Assembly (NCBI GenBank): GCA_016787705.1
Contig: JAEUTP010000017.1
Coordinates: forward strand, 133,511-197,510
Direction of reading: 5' to 3'
DNA length: 64,000 nt
Origin: Bacteroidia bacterium
GTDB taxonomy: Bacteria; Bacteroidota; Bacteroidia; B-17B0; Aurantibacillaceae
Both the position numbers and the translations under genes were made by a program. The notes below the pieces were generated by a model that was not told where the DNA came from, searched no databases, and saw only the letters and a list, made by a program, of their open reading frames with translations. The stretch's first letter is position 1. Every line of letters begins with the position of its first letter. Shown here piece after piece: positions 26,977 through 35,440 of the stretch.

Positions 26977-28254
26977 ATGAAAAATTTAGCAATCATATCA
27001 ATAATTTCTCTGGCCATGTTCTTTTCTTCATGCGGAAGTTCAGCGGCAAAAAAAGAAGGCGAAGCGGAAGGAGAACACCACGAAGAACACGAAAATCCAA
27101 GCACAGCAAGCCTTACCGATGCGCAAATGAAATCCATTCAAATTCAGTTTGGCTCTATCGAAAAAAAGCAGCTGACTGCATCGCTAAAAGCAAACGGTAT
27201 TTTAAAAGTACCTAACCAAAATAAAGCTACTATAAATGCTTTAATGGGTGGCGTTATAAGAACCATTTTGGTAGCTGCGGGTAACACGGTCAGCAAAGGG
27301 CAGGTAATAGCAACCATTACCAACACATCTTTTATTACTATGCAGGAAGAATACTTAAGCATAGTGTCTAAAGTGGCTTTGTCTGAATTGGAAGTAGCTA
27401 GGCAAAAAGAATTGCAGGCGGGTAATGCGGGTACTTTAAAAACCTATCAGGCAGTTGAATCCGAATTGAAGATTCTAAAAGCGCGTAAAATGAGTTTGCA
27501 AAAACAATTAGAACTGGTGGGTATAAATGCAGCTTCCTTAACAAGTGAAAATATTCAATCGGTAGTAAACATCACAAGTCCTATCAGTGGCGTAGTAAGT
27601 AATGTGTTGGTAAATATCGGAAGTTTTGTAGATACAAATAATCCAATCGCCGAGGTAGTGGATAACAGTCAATTGCATTTGGATTTGTATGTGTACGAAA
27701 AAGATCTGCAAAAAATGAAAGTAGGTCAAACCATTCACTTCACACTAACCAACAATGCGGGTAAAGAATACGATGCTGATGTATATGCTATTAGCAATAC
27801 GTTTGAAGAAAGTACAAAAGCAATTGCCGTGCATGCTACAGTGAAGGGAGACAAAACAGGTTTAATTGATGGCATGAGTATTTCAGCATTGGTAAGTTTG
27901 GAAAATGCAAACGTAGATGCTGTTCCTACAAACGCCATTATCAATCACGATGGACAGGATTATATTTTCATTGTCACCGATGCACATAAGGAAGAAGAAC
28001 ATCACGAGGAGAAAGATAAAGACAACGATCACGATGAGCATGGGCACAAACACGAAGAAAAAGAAGGGCATGCGCACGAAGAAGAAGCCGGAACAGTATT
28101 TGAAAAAATACCCGTTCGCAAAGGCACAACAGATGTTGGGTATAGTGAGATCACATTGCTAAAGGATATTCCTGCAAATAGCAAGGTGGTAATAAACGGT
28201 GCATTCTTTATCCTGGCAAAAATGAACAACAAAGGCGAAGGACATTCGCATTAA
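26977..28254 (+). CDS. RND efflux periplasmic adaptor lipoprotein with His-rich insert
   Basis: A 425-residue membrane-fusion lipoprotein (lipobox FFSSC, Cys 19). Just after the lipid anchor there is a Glu/His-rich stretch (EGEHHEEHE). The lipoyl halves flank a helical hairpin (GGVIRTILVAAGNTVSKGQ, and SPISGVVSNVLVNIGSF). Residues about 336-370 carry an insert with more than ten His among Glu and Asp, likely a Zn/Ni/Cu binding loop, before a final beta segment. It partners the pump at 22607-26965. The first operon's adaptor has Cys at the corresponding place instead of His, which hints at different metals. Confidence 0.9.
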   Translation: MKNLAIISIISLAMFFSSCGSSAAKKEGEAEGEHHEEHENPSTASLTDAQMKSIQIQFGSIEKKQLTASLKANGILKVPNQNKATINALMGGVIRTILVAAGNTVSKGQVIATITNTSFITMQEEYLSIVSKVALSELEVARQKELQAGNAGTLKTYQAVESELKILKARKMSLQKQLELVGINAASLTSENIQSVVNITSPISGVVSNVLVNIGSFVDTNNPIAEVVDNSQLHLDLYVYEKDLQKMKVGQTIHFTLTNNAGKEYDADVYAISNTFEESTKAIAVHATVKGDKTGLIDGMSISALVSLENANVDAVPTNAIINHDGQDYIFIVTDAHKEEEHHEEKDKDNDHDEHGHKHEEKEGHAHEEEAGTVFEKIPVRKGTTDVGYSEITLLKDIPANSKVVINGAFFILAKMNNKGEGHSH

Positions 28255-28262
28255 GATAATAA

Positions 28263-28328
28263 GGGCAGGGGATCTGGCATGGGTTATGTTAAAAAGAGTG
28301 ATTTTTTCATAGCCAGGTTCTCTAGCCC
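28263..28328 (+). other. long imperfect inverted repeat
   Basis: GGGC followed by AGGGGATCTGGC pairs imperfectly with GCCAGGTTCTCT followed by AGCCC, and TTATG pairs with CATAG around an A/T-rich loop. No U-run follows. It is probably an mRNA hairpin between the adaptor and the dehydrogenase. Confidence 0.35.
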
Positions 28329-28374
28329 GCCAAATTAAAAGAAGTACGAATGATAATTAAAATGATTTTGATGC

Positions 28375-29781
28375 ATGGAAAAATTTGATGTTATAGTAAT
28401 AGGATCCGGCCCCGGTGGTTACGTAGCAGCCATCAGGTGCGCGCAATTGGGTTTAAAAACTGCTTTGATCGAGAAGTATGAAAGCCTTGGCGGCACTTGT
28501 CTCAACGTAGGCTGCATTCCTTCAAAAGCACTCTTGGATTCGAGCGAACATTTTTACAACGCTGCTAATCATTTTAAAGAGCACGGTATTAAAATTAATT
28601 CTCCCGAGGTAGATATAGAGCAAATGATCGCCCGCAAAGCAAATGTGGTTAAAACAACCGTGGCAGGAGTTGATTACCTCATGAAGAAAAATAAGATCAC
28701 GGTAATTACTGGCCACGGTTCCTTTCTCTCAAAGAATACAATTGAGGTCACAAAACCCGATGGTACTAAGCAACAATTGGAAACAGGCAAAACTATTATC
28801 GCAACAGGATCTAAACCTTCTTCTCTTCCGGGAATAGAAATTGACAAGCAAAGAGTAATTACTTCAACAGAAGCATTGCAATTAAAAGAAGTGCCCAAAC
28901 ACCTTATAATTATTGGCGGTGGTGTAATCGGTTTGGAATTGGGAAGTGTATACGCAAGATTGGGAAGTAAAATTACTGTGATTGAATACATGAATCATAT
29001 TATTGCTGCTATGGATGAAACAGTTGTAAAAGAACTCGAACGTATTCTTCAAAAAGAATTAGACTTTGAATTTTTATTGAAGCATAAAGTAACCGCTGCA
29101 AAAATTTCGGGCGATGGCGTAAACGTAACAGTGTTAAATTCTAAAAACGAACAGGTAGAAATCAAAGGTGATTATTGTTTGGTAGCTGTCGGTCGAAAAC
29201 CTTACACAGATCATCTTGGCCTCGATAAAGCCGGTGTGAACATAAACGAAAATGGTAGAGTAGAGGTCAACGAAAAACTTCAAACAAACGTTTCTGATAT
29301 TTATGCGATTGGAGATGTGATCAAAGGGGCAATGTTGGCACACAAAGCCATGGAAGAAGGTGTGTTTGTAGCGGAAGTCATCGCAGGTCAAAAACCACAC
29401 ATCAATTACAATTTAATTCCGGGTGTAATTTACACATGGCCGGAAGTGGCTGCGCTGGGTGCAACAGAAGAACAGCTGAAAGAAAAAAATCAAAAATACA
29501 AGGTGGGTGTTTTTCCTTTCAAGGCGAGTGGCCGTGCAAAAGCAAGTGGAGATACAAACGGTTTTGTAAAAGTGTTGGCAGACGAAAGTACTGATGAAAT
29601 TTTAGGTGTGCACATCATTGGTCCTCGTGCTGCCGATATGATTGCGGAAGCGGTAGTAGCAATGGAATACAAAGCAAGCGCCGAAGATATAGGAAGAATG
29701 AGCCATGCGCATCCAACATTCACTGAAAGTTTTAAAGAAGCTTGTCTGGATGCGACTGCAAAAAGGCCTATACATATTTAA
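28375..29781 (+). CDS. lpdA: dihydrolipoyl dehydrogenase (E3)
   Basis: A 468-residue flavoprotein that reoxidises dihydrolipoamide with NAD+. Visible are the FAD fold (VIGSGPGGYVAA, residues about 8-19), the redox disulfide Cys 42/Cys 47 in GGTCLNVGC, the NAD fold (IIGGGVIGLELGSVYARLG), the second FAD motif (DIYAIGDV) and the C-terminal active-site base in AHPTFTES. Length is normal for E3. It lies among metal genes rather than with pyruvate or 2-oxoglutarate dehydrogenase genes. It is not mercuric reductase: there is no N-terminal HMA domain and no C-terminal Cys pair. Why an E3 sits here is unclear; supplying thiol reduction under metal stress is a guess. Confidence 0.9.
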   Translation: MEKFDVIVIGSGPGGYVAAIRCAQLGLKTALIEKYESLGGTCLNVGCIPSKALLDSSEHFYNAANHFKEHGIKINSPEVDIEQMIARKANVVKTTVAGVDYLMKKNKITVITGHGSFLSKNTIEVTKPDGTKQQLETGKTIIATGSKPSSLPGIEIDKQRVITSTEALQLKEVPKHLIIIGGGVIGLELGSVYARLGSKITVIEYMNHIIAAMDETVVKELERILQKELDFEFLLKHKVTAAKISGDGVNVTVLNSKNEQVEIKGDYCLVAVGRKPYTDHLGLDKAGVNINENGRVEVNEKLQTNVSDIYAIGDVIKGAMLAHKAMEEGVFVAEVIAGQKPHINYNLIPGVIYTWPEVAALGATEEQLKEKNQKYKVGVFPFKASGRAKASGDTNGFVKVLADESTDEILGVHIIGPRAADMIAEAVVAMEYKASAEDIGRMSHAHPTFTESFKEACLDATAKRPIHI

Positions 29782-29800
29782 AAAAATACTAGCGATTTAC

Positions 29801-29828
29801 AATCCTGTTAGGGTGATTAGGCGGGATT
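29801..29828 (+). other. stem-loop after lpdA
   Basis: AATCCTG and CGGGATT form a 7-bp stem around a 14-base loop, followed by GGTTTTGGG. It could be a weak terminator or a processing hairpin before the copper-protein gene. Confidence 0.35.
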
Positions 29829-29876
29829 GGTTTTGGGATAAATAAAAATAATCACGTAACTAAAAAAAACAATATC

Positions 29877-30212
29877 ATGGAAAACAAAGAAATGAAAAAC
29901 TGCATCGACTTATGTTTAAAGTCAGCAATCGCAAACGAACATTGTGCTTCACACGATCTGATGGATAGTGGAGAAAATGCAAAGCAAATGAAACGTTGTG
30001 TACAGTTAAATCGTGATTGTGCTGATATCTGTGTATTAACAGCCCGCTTGGTAGCACGTCATTCAGAACATGCAAAACACATGATGAAAGAATGTATCGA
30101 GATATGTGAATTAACTGCTGCGGAATGTGAAAAGCATAACCATGAGCATTGCAAAGAATGTGCTAAAGCCTGCCGTGCCTGCGCTGAAGAGTGCAGAAAA
30201 ATGGCGGCTTAA
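29877..30212 (+). CDS. four-helix-bundle copper-storage protein (Csp3/DUF326-like)
   Basis: A 111-residue helical protein with 14 cysteines, most in C-x3-C, C-x2-C or C-x6-C spacing along four predicted helices (for example NCIDLC, DCADIC, ECIEIC, KECAKACRACAEEC). It matches the four-helix-bundle copper-binding family, whose members bind many Cu(I) ions inside the bundle. There is no signal peptide, so it should be cytosolic like Csp3. It follows lpdA and is closed by a terminator at 30221-30261. It is the clearest pointer to copper in the region. Confidence 0.9.
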   Translation: MENKEMKNCIDLCLKSAIANEHCASHDLMDSGENAKQMKRCVQLNRDCADICVLTARLVARHSEHAKHMMKECIEICELTAAECEKHNHEHCKECAKACRACAEECRKMAA

Positions 30213-30220
30213 GGCCGTAG

Positions 30221-30261
30221 CTACATGGGCAGGATTCTTCACCTCGCCCGTGTAGTTTTTT
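30221..30261 (+). terminator. intrinsic terminator after the copper-storage gene
   Basis: CTACATGGGC pairs with GCCCGTGTAG (one wobble) around a 15-base loop and is followed by TTTTTT. It should end the unit carrying lpdA and the copper protein. Confidence 0.8.
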
Positions 30262-30304
30262 AAATACAAATACAAAATTTTAAACAAAAAATAGTTTTAC
30301 CGGG

Positions 30305-30853
30305 ATGATAAAGACAGGTTACATAAAATGGATAATTATACCAATGGTAGTAGTGGTATGTCTGTCTTGCAAGTATAATGTTGCGCTCATCAATAGCAGC
30401 GCAGAATTAAGCAAATCACCTTCAGAACTGGGATTGGTAAAAAAAATCAGGCACGCCTTCAATTCAGATTCTTGGCTCGTGACAGATAAGAGCGGAGCAG
30501 TGCGAAACGTAGCCTGTGAAAGCGTGTGGGGCATTAAATATAAAGACGGTACAATATACCGGTACTACAAAGATCAATATTATCTTATCAGAGAAAACGG
30601 CGATATAAAAATTTACAGCCAAATACATGGGGGATATAAAAGTTCTCATACCAGTTACTATTTCAGTAAGGGATTGGATAATGAAATTTATGCATTAAAG
30701 TGGAAAAACATCAAACGCCAGTTTGAAAGCGACACCTGCTTTCTTCGCAAAATCGAAAAGCATCTCAAGTGGTATCAGGATTATTCTTCTTACGATAAAA
30801 AGAATAAAACATATATACTAAATACATTTTACAACCAATGTAACAGTAACTAA
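30305..30853 (+). CDS. putative lipoprotein, unknown function
   Basis: A 182-residue exported protein. A hydrophobic N-terminal segment ends VVVCLSCK, which can serve as a lipobox with Cys about 22. The mature part is basic and Tyr-rich with a beta-strand pattern (IKYKDGTIYRYYKDQYYLI) resembling small envelope proteins of Bacteroidota that report on surface state, but I do not recognise a family. It is the first gene after the terminator at 30221 and is followed 2 bases later by mgtC-like and bestrophin genes, so it starts the long co-directional run that ends at 40943. Confidence 0.6.
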   Translation: MIKTGYIKWIIIPMVVVVCLSCKYNVALINSSAELSKSPSELGLVKKIRHAFNSDSWLVTDKSGAVRNVACESVWGIKYKDGTIYRYYKDQYYLIRENGDIKIYSQIHGGYKSSHTSYYFSKGLDNEIYALKWKNIKRQFESDTCFLRKIEKHLKWYQDYSSYDKKNKTYILNTFYNQCNSN

Positions 30854-30855
30854 TA

Positions 30856-31356
30856 ATGACAGGACTTGTAGACATACAAACAGAATTGGTAATCATAGTG
30901 CATCTCATCATTTCAATACTCTTGGGAGGTTTGATCGGTTATGATCGCGAGCGCGATGGAAATAATGCGGGCATAAGAACCTACGCCGCCGTATGTTTAG
31001 GCGCTACTGTTTTTACCTCTGTGGCAAATCACATTAGTGGCGATCCGGGTTCGGTATCTCGGATAGTAGCAAACATCATTACGGGTATAGGATTTTTAGG
31101 GGCAGGTATAATTTTTCGTGGGGATGCCAAAACAGGCATTCAGGGCCTTACATCAGCTGCTACCATTTGGGCCACTGCCGCAGTAGGCGTAGCCGTGGCA
31201 ATGAACATGTTTATCATTGCCGTATTTTCTGCACTCATGTTATTTTTTATACTCAGTTTGCACCACTACAAATGGTATATAAAGTGGAAAGAAAAAATAA
31301 AACACAAGCGTCACGAAGATGAGAGAAATAAGAAAGAAGCGGTACAAAATGATTAA
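30856..31356 (+). CDS. MgtC/SapB family membrane protein
   Basis: A 166-residue inner-membrane protein with four or five predicted helices. The family signature is clear: LLGGLIGYDRERDGNNAGIRTY, then GIGFLGAGIIFR and GLTSAATIWATAAVGVAVA. The C-terminal 30 residues are basic and charged (KWKEKIKHKRHEDE). MgtC proteins are small regulators of Mg homeostasis or of ATP synthase and help survival at low Mg. This short form lacks the long C-terminal ACT-like domain. It sits 2 bases after the lipoprotein and 27 bases before bestrophin. Confidence 0.9.
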   Translation: MTGLVDIQTELVIIVHLIISILLGGLIGYDRERDGNNAGIRTYAAVCLGATVFTSVANHISGDPGSVSRIVANIITGIGFLGAGIIFRGDAKTGIQGLTSAATIWATAAVGVAVAMNMFIIAVFSALMLFFILSLHHYKWYIKWKEKIKHKRHEDERNKKEAVQND

Positions 31357-31383
31357 TTTAATGGTAACTAAAAATATATCGCT

Positions 31384-32265
31384 ATGCTGTTAAACAAAAG
31401 AATCTCCATCTGGTACTTTGTTAACCAGATAAAATTTCAGATAATATTAATTATCTGCTTCGCCGTTTTTGTTGGTTACATCGATACGCATCCATGGCTT
31501 CAAAATGTTATGCTGCCTCTACCGGTCACTGCAATTCTTGGTACCGCAGTATCACTTCTTTTAGCCTTCCGTACGTCGCAGTCTTACGACCGTTGGTGGG
31601 AAGCTCGTAAAGTATGGGGTGCTATCGTTAACGATTCGCGCACCTTTACACGCCAGGTAATACAGTTTGTTCCTGAAACCAAACAGGATGAAATAAAAAC
31701 ATTTGCCGAAAGACAAATAATATGGACGTATGCACTGGGTGAATCGCTCAGGCGTCAACCGTTTTCCGAAAAGGTGAAGGTATATGCCGAAGCAAACAAT
31801 ATCCGGGCAACGAATATTCCCAATGCATTAATAGATGCGCATGCTCTTCAAATTAAACGCCTCGCAAAAGATGGTGTCTTAACTGAATTTCAGGTTATGC
31901 AGTTAAATACAACCATTGCTGGTTTTTGTAACAGTATGGGTATGTGTGAGCGCATTAAAAACACAGTATTTCCAAGAGCATACAGTTTATTGCTGCACAC
32001 ACTCATTTATGTATTCACCATGCTGTTGCCTTTTGGTTTAGATGATAATAAGATCGTTGTAGAAATAACGTTAACAATACTTATCCCGATCATTTTTATT
32101 AGCATCGAAAAAACAGCTATCCTCATGCAGGATCCTTTCGAGAATTCACCGGTAGATATTCCGGTAACAGCATTAGCGCAAACAATCGAAACAAACATCA
32201 GGCAAATGATCGGCGAAAATGTTAGCCCTGCACAGCAAAACAACAACTTGTATTATCAGATGTAA
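31384..32265 (+). CDS. bestrophin-family anion channel
   Basis: A 293-residue membrane protein of the bestrophin/UPF0187 family. Evidence is the block FRTSQSYDRWWEARKVWGAIVNDSR near residues 62-86, the later PRAYSLLLHTLIYVFTMLLPFGL and the C-terminal DPFENSPVDIP. Four membrane helices are expected, forming a pentameric channel in the inner membrane. Bacterial homologues conduct anions or cations and some are called ion-transport peptides. Placement between an MgtC and a metal ATPase suggests charge or counter-ion balancing during metal transport; this is an inference from context. Confidence 0.9.
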   Translation: MLLNKRISIWYFVNQIKFQIILIICFAVFVGYIDTHPWLQNVMLPLPVTAILGTAVSLLLAFRTSQSYDRWWEARKVWGAIVNDSRTFTRQVIQFVPETKQDEIKTFAERQIIWTYALGESLRRQPFSEKVKVYAEANNIRATNIPNALIDAHALQIKRLAKDGVLTEFQVMQLNTTIAGFCNSMGMCERIKNTVFPRAYSLLLHTLIYVFTMLLPFGLDDNKIVVEITLTILIPIIFISIEKTAILMQDPFENSPVDIPVTALAQTIETNIRQMIGENVSPAQQNNNLYYQM

Positions 32266-32295
32266 TCAAAATATATAACTGTAAATAATAGAACC

Positions 32296-34338
32296 ATGAT
32301 AAATAAAGATCCCAATCACAAACACACTTACGATGCAAAGGGTAACATGACCTGTTGTTCGTTGGAAGAAAAAATAGATGCCAAATCGGGTAAGCCGCAT
32401 TTGCACAAAGAGAACGATGCTCACAAGCACGAAGAAGGTGAAGAGGATGGCCATGATCACGACCATGGTTCTTCTGATCAACCCGCTTGGCGTACGTATT
32501 CACCCGCCATCATCAGTTTTGTGTTGCTGATGTTAGGCCTGATATTCGACTATTTTTTAAAACCGCCGTATTTCAATGGTTATTTGCGCCTCTGGTGGTA
32601 TATTGTCGCCTATGGCCCGGTAGGCATTCCGGTAATGATCGATGCAGTAAAATCAATCGCGAAGGGCGCATTTTTTTCGGAGTTCTTTTTAATGTCCATT
32701 GCTACATTAGGCGCGTTCTTTATAAAAGAATATTCAGAAGGTGTTGCCGTTATGTTATTTTATGCAGTGGGCGAATTATTTCAAACGGCCGCTGTTAACC
32801 GCGCTAAACGTAGTATCAAAGCTTTGTTGGATATTCGTCCTGATACGGTAAACATCAAAAGAAATGGGTCGGTAGAAACCGTATCTCCTTCCGAGGTGCA
32901 GGTAGGTGATTTTATCCAGGTAAAGGCAGGCGAAAAAGTAGCATTGGATGGTGAATTGGTTTCAGAATCCGCTGCCTTCAATACAGCGGCTTTAACAGGC
33001 GAAAGCAAACCGGATACAAAACGTGCAGGAGAAACAGTGTTGGCAGGAATGATAAATTTAAATTCAGTAGCTGATATTAAAGTCACTGCGTTGTTTAAAG
33101 ATAGCAAGTTGTCCAAGATATTGGAAATGGTGCAGGATGCAACGTCGCGCAAATCCCAAACACAATTATTCATTTCCAAATTCGCAAAAATATACACGCC
33201 TATTGTGGTATTTCTCGCAATCGGTATTTGTTTGCTCCCGTATTTCTTTGTCCCAAATTATGTGTTTAACGATTGGTTATACCGTGCATTAGTGTTCCTG
33301 GTAATTTCATGTCCATGTGCATTGGTAATTTCTATACCCTTGGGTTATTTCGGCGGCATTGGCCTCGCGTCAAAAAACGGCATCCTGTTTAAAGGCTCTA
33401 ATTACTTGGATGTTATGACAAAGATCAACACCGTGGTAATGGATAAAACCGGTACGCTGACTAAAGGTGTTTTCAAAGTTCAGAAAATTAAAGGCGTTGG
33501 TGTAGACGAAAAAGAATTGTTGAAGTTAACAGCTGCAATAGAAAGTAAATCCACACATCCCATCGCAGTGGCTATTGTACAGCATGCAGCAGAGGAAGTA
33601 AAAACTATTAAGGTTGGTAATGTAGAAGAAATTTCAGGGCACGGCTTAAAGGGAGTGATTGATGGAAAAGAAGTGTTAGCGGGGAATCTGAAACTATTAA
33701 AAAAATTCAACATTGCTTACGATAAAGAAATTGAATCCATTGTTGAAACCATTGTGGTAGTGGCAGTCAATAATAAATACGCAGGTTACATTACCATTGC
33801 CGACGAAATTAAAGACGATGCACCGCAGGCAATCAAAGAAATGCACAGCCTCAATATCAAAACGGTAATGCTTTCAGGTGATAAGCAAAGTGTGGTAAAC
33901 AGCGTGGCAAAAACATTGGGTATTGATGAGGCGTATGGCGATTTGTTACCGGAGAACAAAGTAGAGAAAGTACAAACCTTGAAAGACGAAGGCAGAACAA
34001 TCGCTTTTGTGGGCGATGGTGTAAACGATGCTCCCGTAATCGCATTGGCAGATGCCGGTATCGCCATGGGTGGTTTGGGAAGTGATGCTACAATTGAAAC
34101 TGCCGACATAGTAATCCAAAACGATCAGCCCTCAAAAATTGTAGCGGCAGTAAAGATCGGAAAGATCACACGCAAAATTGTTTGGCAAAATATTATTCTC
34201 GCAATGGGAGTAAAGGCCATTGTATTGGTAATGGGTGCTTTTGGTATCGCAACTCTGTGGGAAGCTGTATTTGCCGATGTGGGCGTAGCACTGCTGGCCA
34301 TTTTAAATGCCGTAAGAATTCAAAGAACTAAATTTTAA
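32296..34338 (+). CDS. P1B-2 type heavy-metal ATPase (Zn/Cd/Pb export)
   Basis: A 680-residue P-type ATPase. The N-terminus has no HMA fold but a His-rich stretch with a CC pair (MTCCSLEE, then HDHDHG), a soft-metal entry region. The core shows TGES (about 235), the membrane CPC motif at 339-341, the phosphorylation site DKTGTLT (Asp 383), the HP pair STHPIA and GDGVNDAP at 573-580. The last membrane helix has FADVGVALLAILNAVR with the conserved Asp-x-Gly of the Zn/Cd/Pb class. It exports metal from cytosol to periplasm. The gene after it encodes a secreted HMA protein, as if the missing N-terminal domain works in the periplasm. Confidence 0.93.
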   Translation: MINKDPNHKHTYDAKGNMTCCSLEEKIDAKSGKPHLHKENDAHKHEEGEEDGHDHDHGSSDQPAWRTYSPAIISFVLLMLGLIFDYFLKPPYFNGYLRLWWYIVAYGPVGIPVMIDAVKSIAKGAFFSEFFLMSIATLGAFFIKEYSEGVAVMLFYAVGELFQTAAVNRAKRSIKALLDIRPDTVNIKRNGSVETVSPSEVQVGDFIQVKAGEKVALDGELVSESAAFNTAALTGESKPDTKRAGETVLAGMINLNSVADIKVTALFKDSKLSKILEMVQDATSRKSQTQLFISKFAKIYTPIVVFLAIGICLLPYFFVPNYVFNDWLYRALVFLVISCPCALVISIPLGYFGGIGLASKNGILFKGSNYLDVMTKINTVVMDKTGTLTKGVFKVQKIKGVGVDEKELLKLTAAIESKSTHPIAVAIVQHAAEEVKTIKVGNVEEISGHGLKGVIDGKEVLAGNLKLLKKFNIAYDKEIESIVETIVVVAVNNKYAGYITIADEIKDDAPQAIKEMHSLNIKTVMLSGDKQSVVNSVAKTLGIDEAYGDLLPENKVEKVQTLKDEGRTIAFVGDGVNDAPVIALADAGIAMGGLGSDATIETADIVIQNDQPSKIVAAVKIGKITRKIVWQNIILAMGVKAIVLVMGAFGIATLWEAVFADVGVALLAILNAVRIQRTKF

Positions 34339-34360
34339 TCACAACTAAAAATAAATAATC

Positions 34361-34732
34361 ATGAAAACAATCAGATCAAACAACATTTCAAAAATCGCGC
34401 TCTTACTCTTAATGTTTATTTCGGTATCCGCGTTCTCACAAGATAAAAAGAAAATTCAAACTTCAGTTATCAAAACAAATATCTATTGTGATCATTGTAA
34501 GCAATGCGAAACCTGTGGAGACAAATTTCATAAAAAAATGTACAACGAAGATGGAATTAAAAGTGTGGAAGTAGATCCAAAGGCCAATACCATTACAGTT
34601 ATTTACGATACGCGTAAGGTCGATCTGGATAAGATCAGGCAGTACATTTCAGAGTTAGGTTACGATGCCGATGAAATAAAAGCCGATCCGGCAGCAGTTG
34701 AAAAATTAGACGGCTGTTGTAAGAAATCTTAA
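34361..34732 (+). CDS. secreted heavy-metal-associated (HMA) domain protein
   Basis: A 123-residue protein with a signal peptide (residues 1-27, ending AFSQ). The mature part is one ferredoxin-like HMA domain: IYCDHCKQCETCGDKFHKKM supplies four Cys instead of the usual two, then GIKSVEVDPKANTITVIYD and a closing helix. The extreme C-terminus adds CCKK. It should act as a periplasmic metal chaperone taking ions from the ATPase encoded 22 bases upstream. The expanded cysteine set suggests more than one metal site. A related single-HMA exported protein lies at 37952-38479. Confidence 0.85.
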   Translation: MKTIRSNNISKIALLLLMFISVSAFSQDKKKIQTSVIKTNIYCDHCKQCETCGDKFHKKMYNEDGIKSVEVDPKANTITVIYDTRKVDLDKIRQYISELGYDADEIKADPAAVEKLDGCCKKS

Positions 34733-34750
34733 TCTTATTACTGTGGTTAA

Positions 34751-35440
34751 ATGATTAATACTCCTAAAAAACATACGCACCACTGGTCTGAAAAAGTAAC
34801 AGGCCCAAAAAAAATGCTGCTCAGTTTATTTCTGGCAGGCCTTGTATATGCTGTTACCTGTATTCTCAATACCGAAGTAAGTAATAGAATTATACTCTCA
34901 TGGGATATGTTTTGCATATCTATGATTGCGTTTAGTTGGATTCTCTTTTCAACAACAAACTCCGCCGATCTGTGCATAGTGGTCGAAAAGCAGGACGATG
35001 GCCTTAAAGCAATTTTTGCAATGGTTTTAATTGCAGTTTGCATCAGTGTGTTTGGTACTTTAATTCTTTCTTTGGCTGGTAATGAATCTCCAAGAAACAA
35101 AATTATTCACACAATCATTTCCCTTTCGCCCGTCATGCTGTCTTGGTTCTTGCTTCACACGATGTTCACTATACGATACGCACACCTATACCACGATCAT
35201 AATAAACTAAATACAGGCAGCGAAGTAGGCGGTATTGATTTTCCTACAGAAGATGATCCGGACTATCTTGATTTTGCTTACTTCTCATTTGTTATCGGCA
35301 TGACTTTTCAGGTATCTGATGTTACGGTCAGTTCACGCGCCATAAGAAGGTTTGTGTTAATGCACGGTTTAATTTCTTTAATATTCAATACCATTATAGT
35401 GGCACTAACAATTAATACACTTGCAGGCTTAAAAGAATAA
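34751..35440 (+). CDS. DUF1345 membrane protein
   Basis: A 229-residue inner-membrane protein with about five helices. The DUF1345 hallmark is present near the C-terminus: YLDFAYFSFVIGMTFQVSDVTV followed by SSRAIRRFVLMHGLISLIFNT. The N-terminal TPKKHTHHWSEK precedes the first helix. The family is widespread with no established function and often lies near transporters. Its stop directly abuts the ATG of the outer-membrane protein at 35441, so the two are co-transcribed. Confidence 0.88.
   Translation: MINTPKKHTHHWSEKVTGPKKMLLSLFLAGLVYAVTCILNTEVSNRIILSWDMFCISMIAFSWILFSTTNSADLCIVVEKQDDGLKAIFAMVLIAVCISVFGTLILSLAGNESPRNKIIHTIISLSPVMLSWFLLHTMFTIRYAHLYHDHNKLNTGSEVGGIDFPTEDDPDYLDFAYFSFVIGMTFQVSDVTVSSRAIRRFVLMHGLISLIFNTIIVALTINTLAGLKE

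Noticed and set aside
28375..29781. Mercuric reductase
   Set aside because: No N-terminal HMA domain and no C-terminal Cys pair; the HPTFTES end is that of dihydrolipoyl dehydrogenase.
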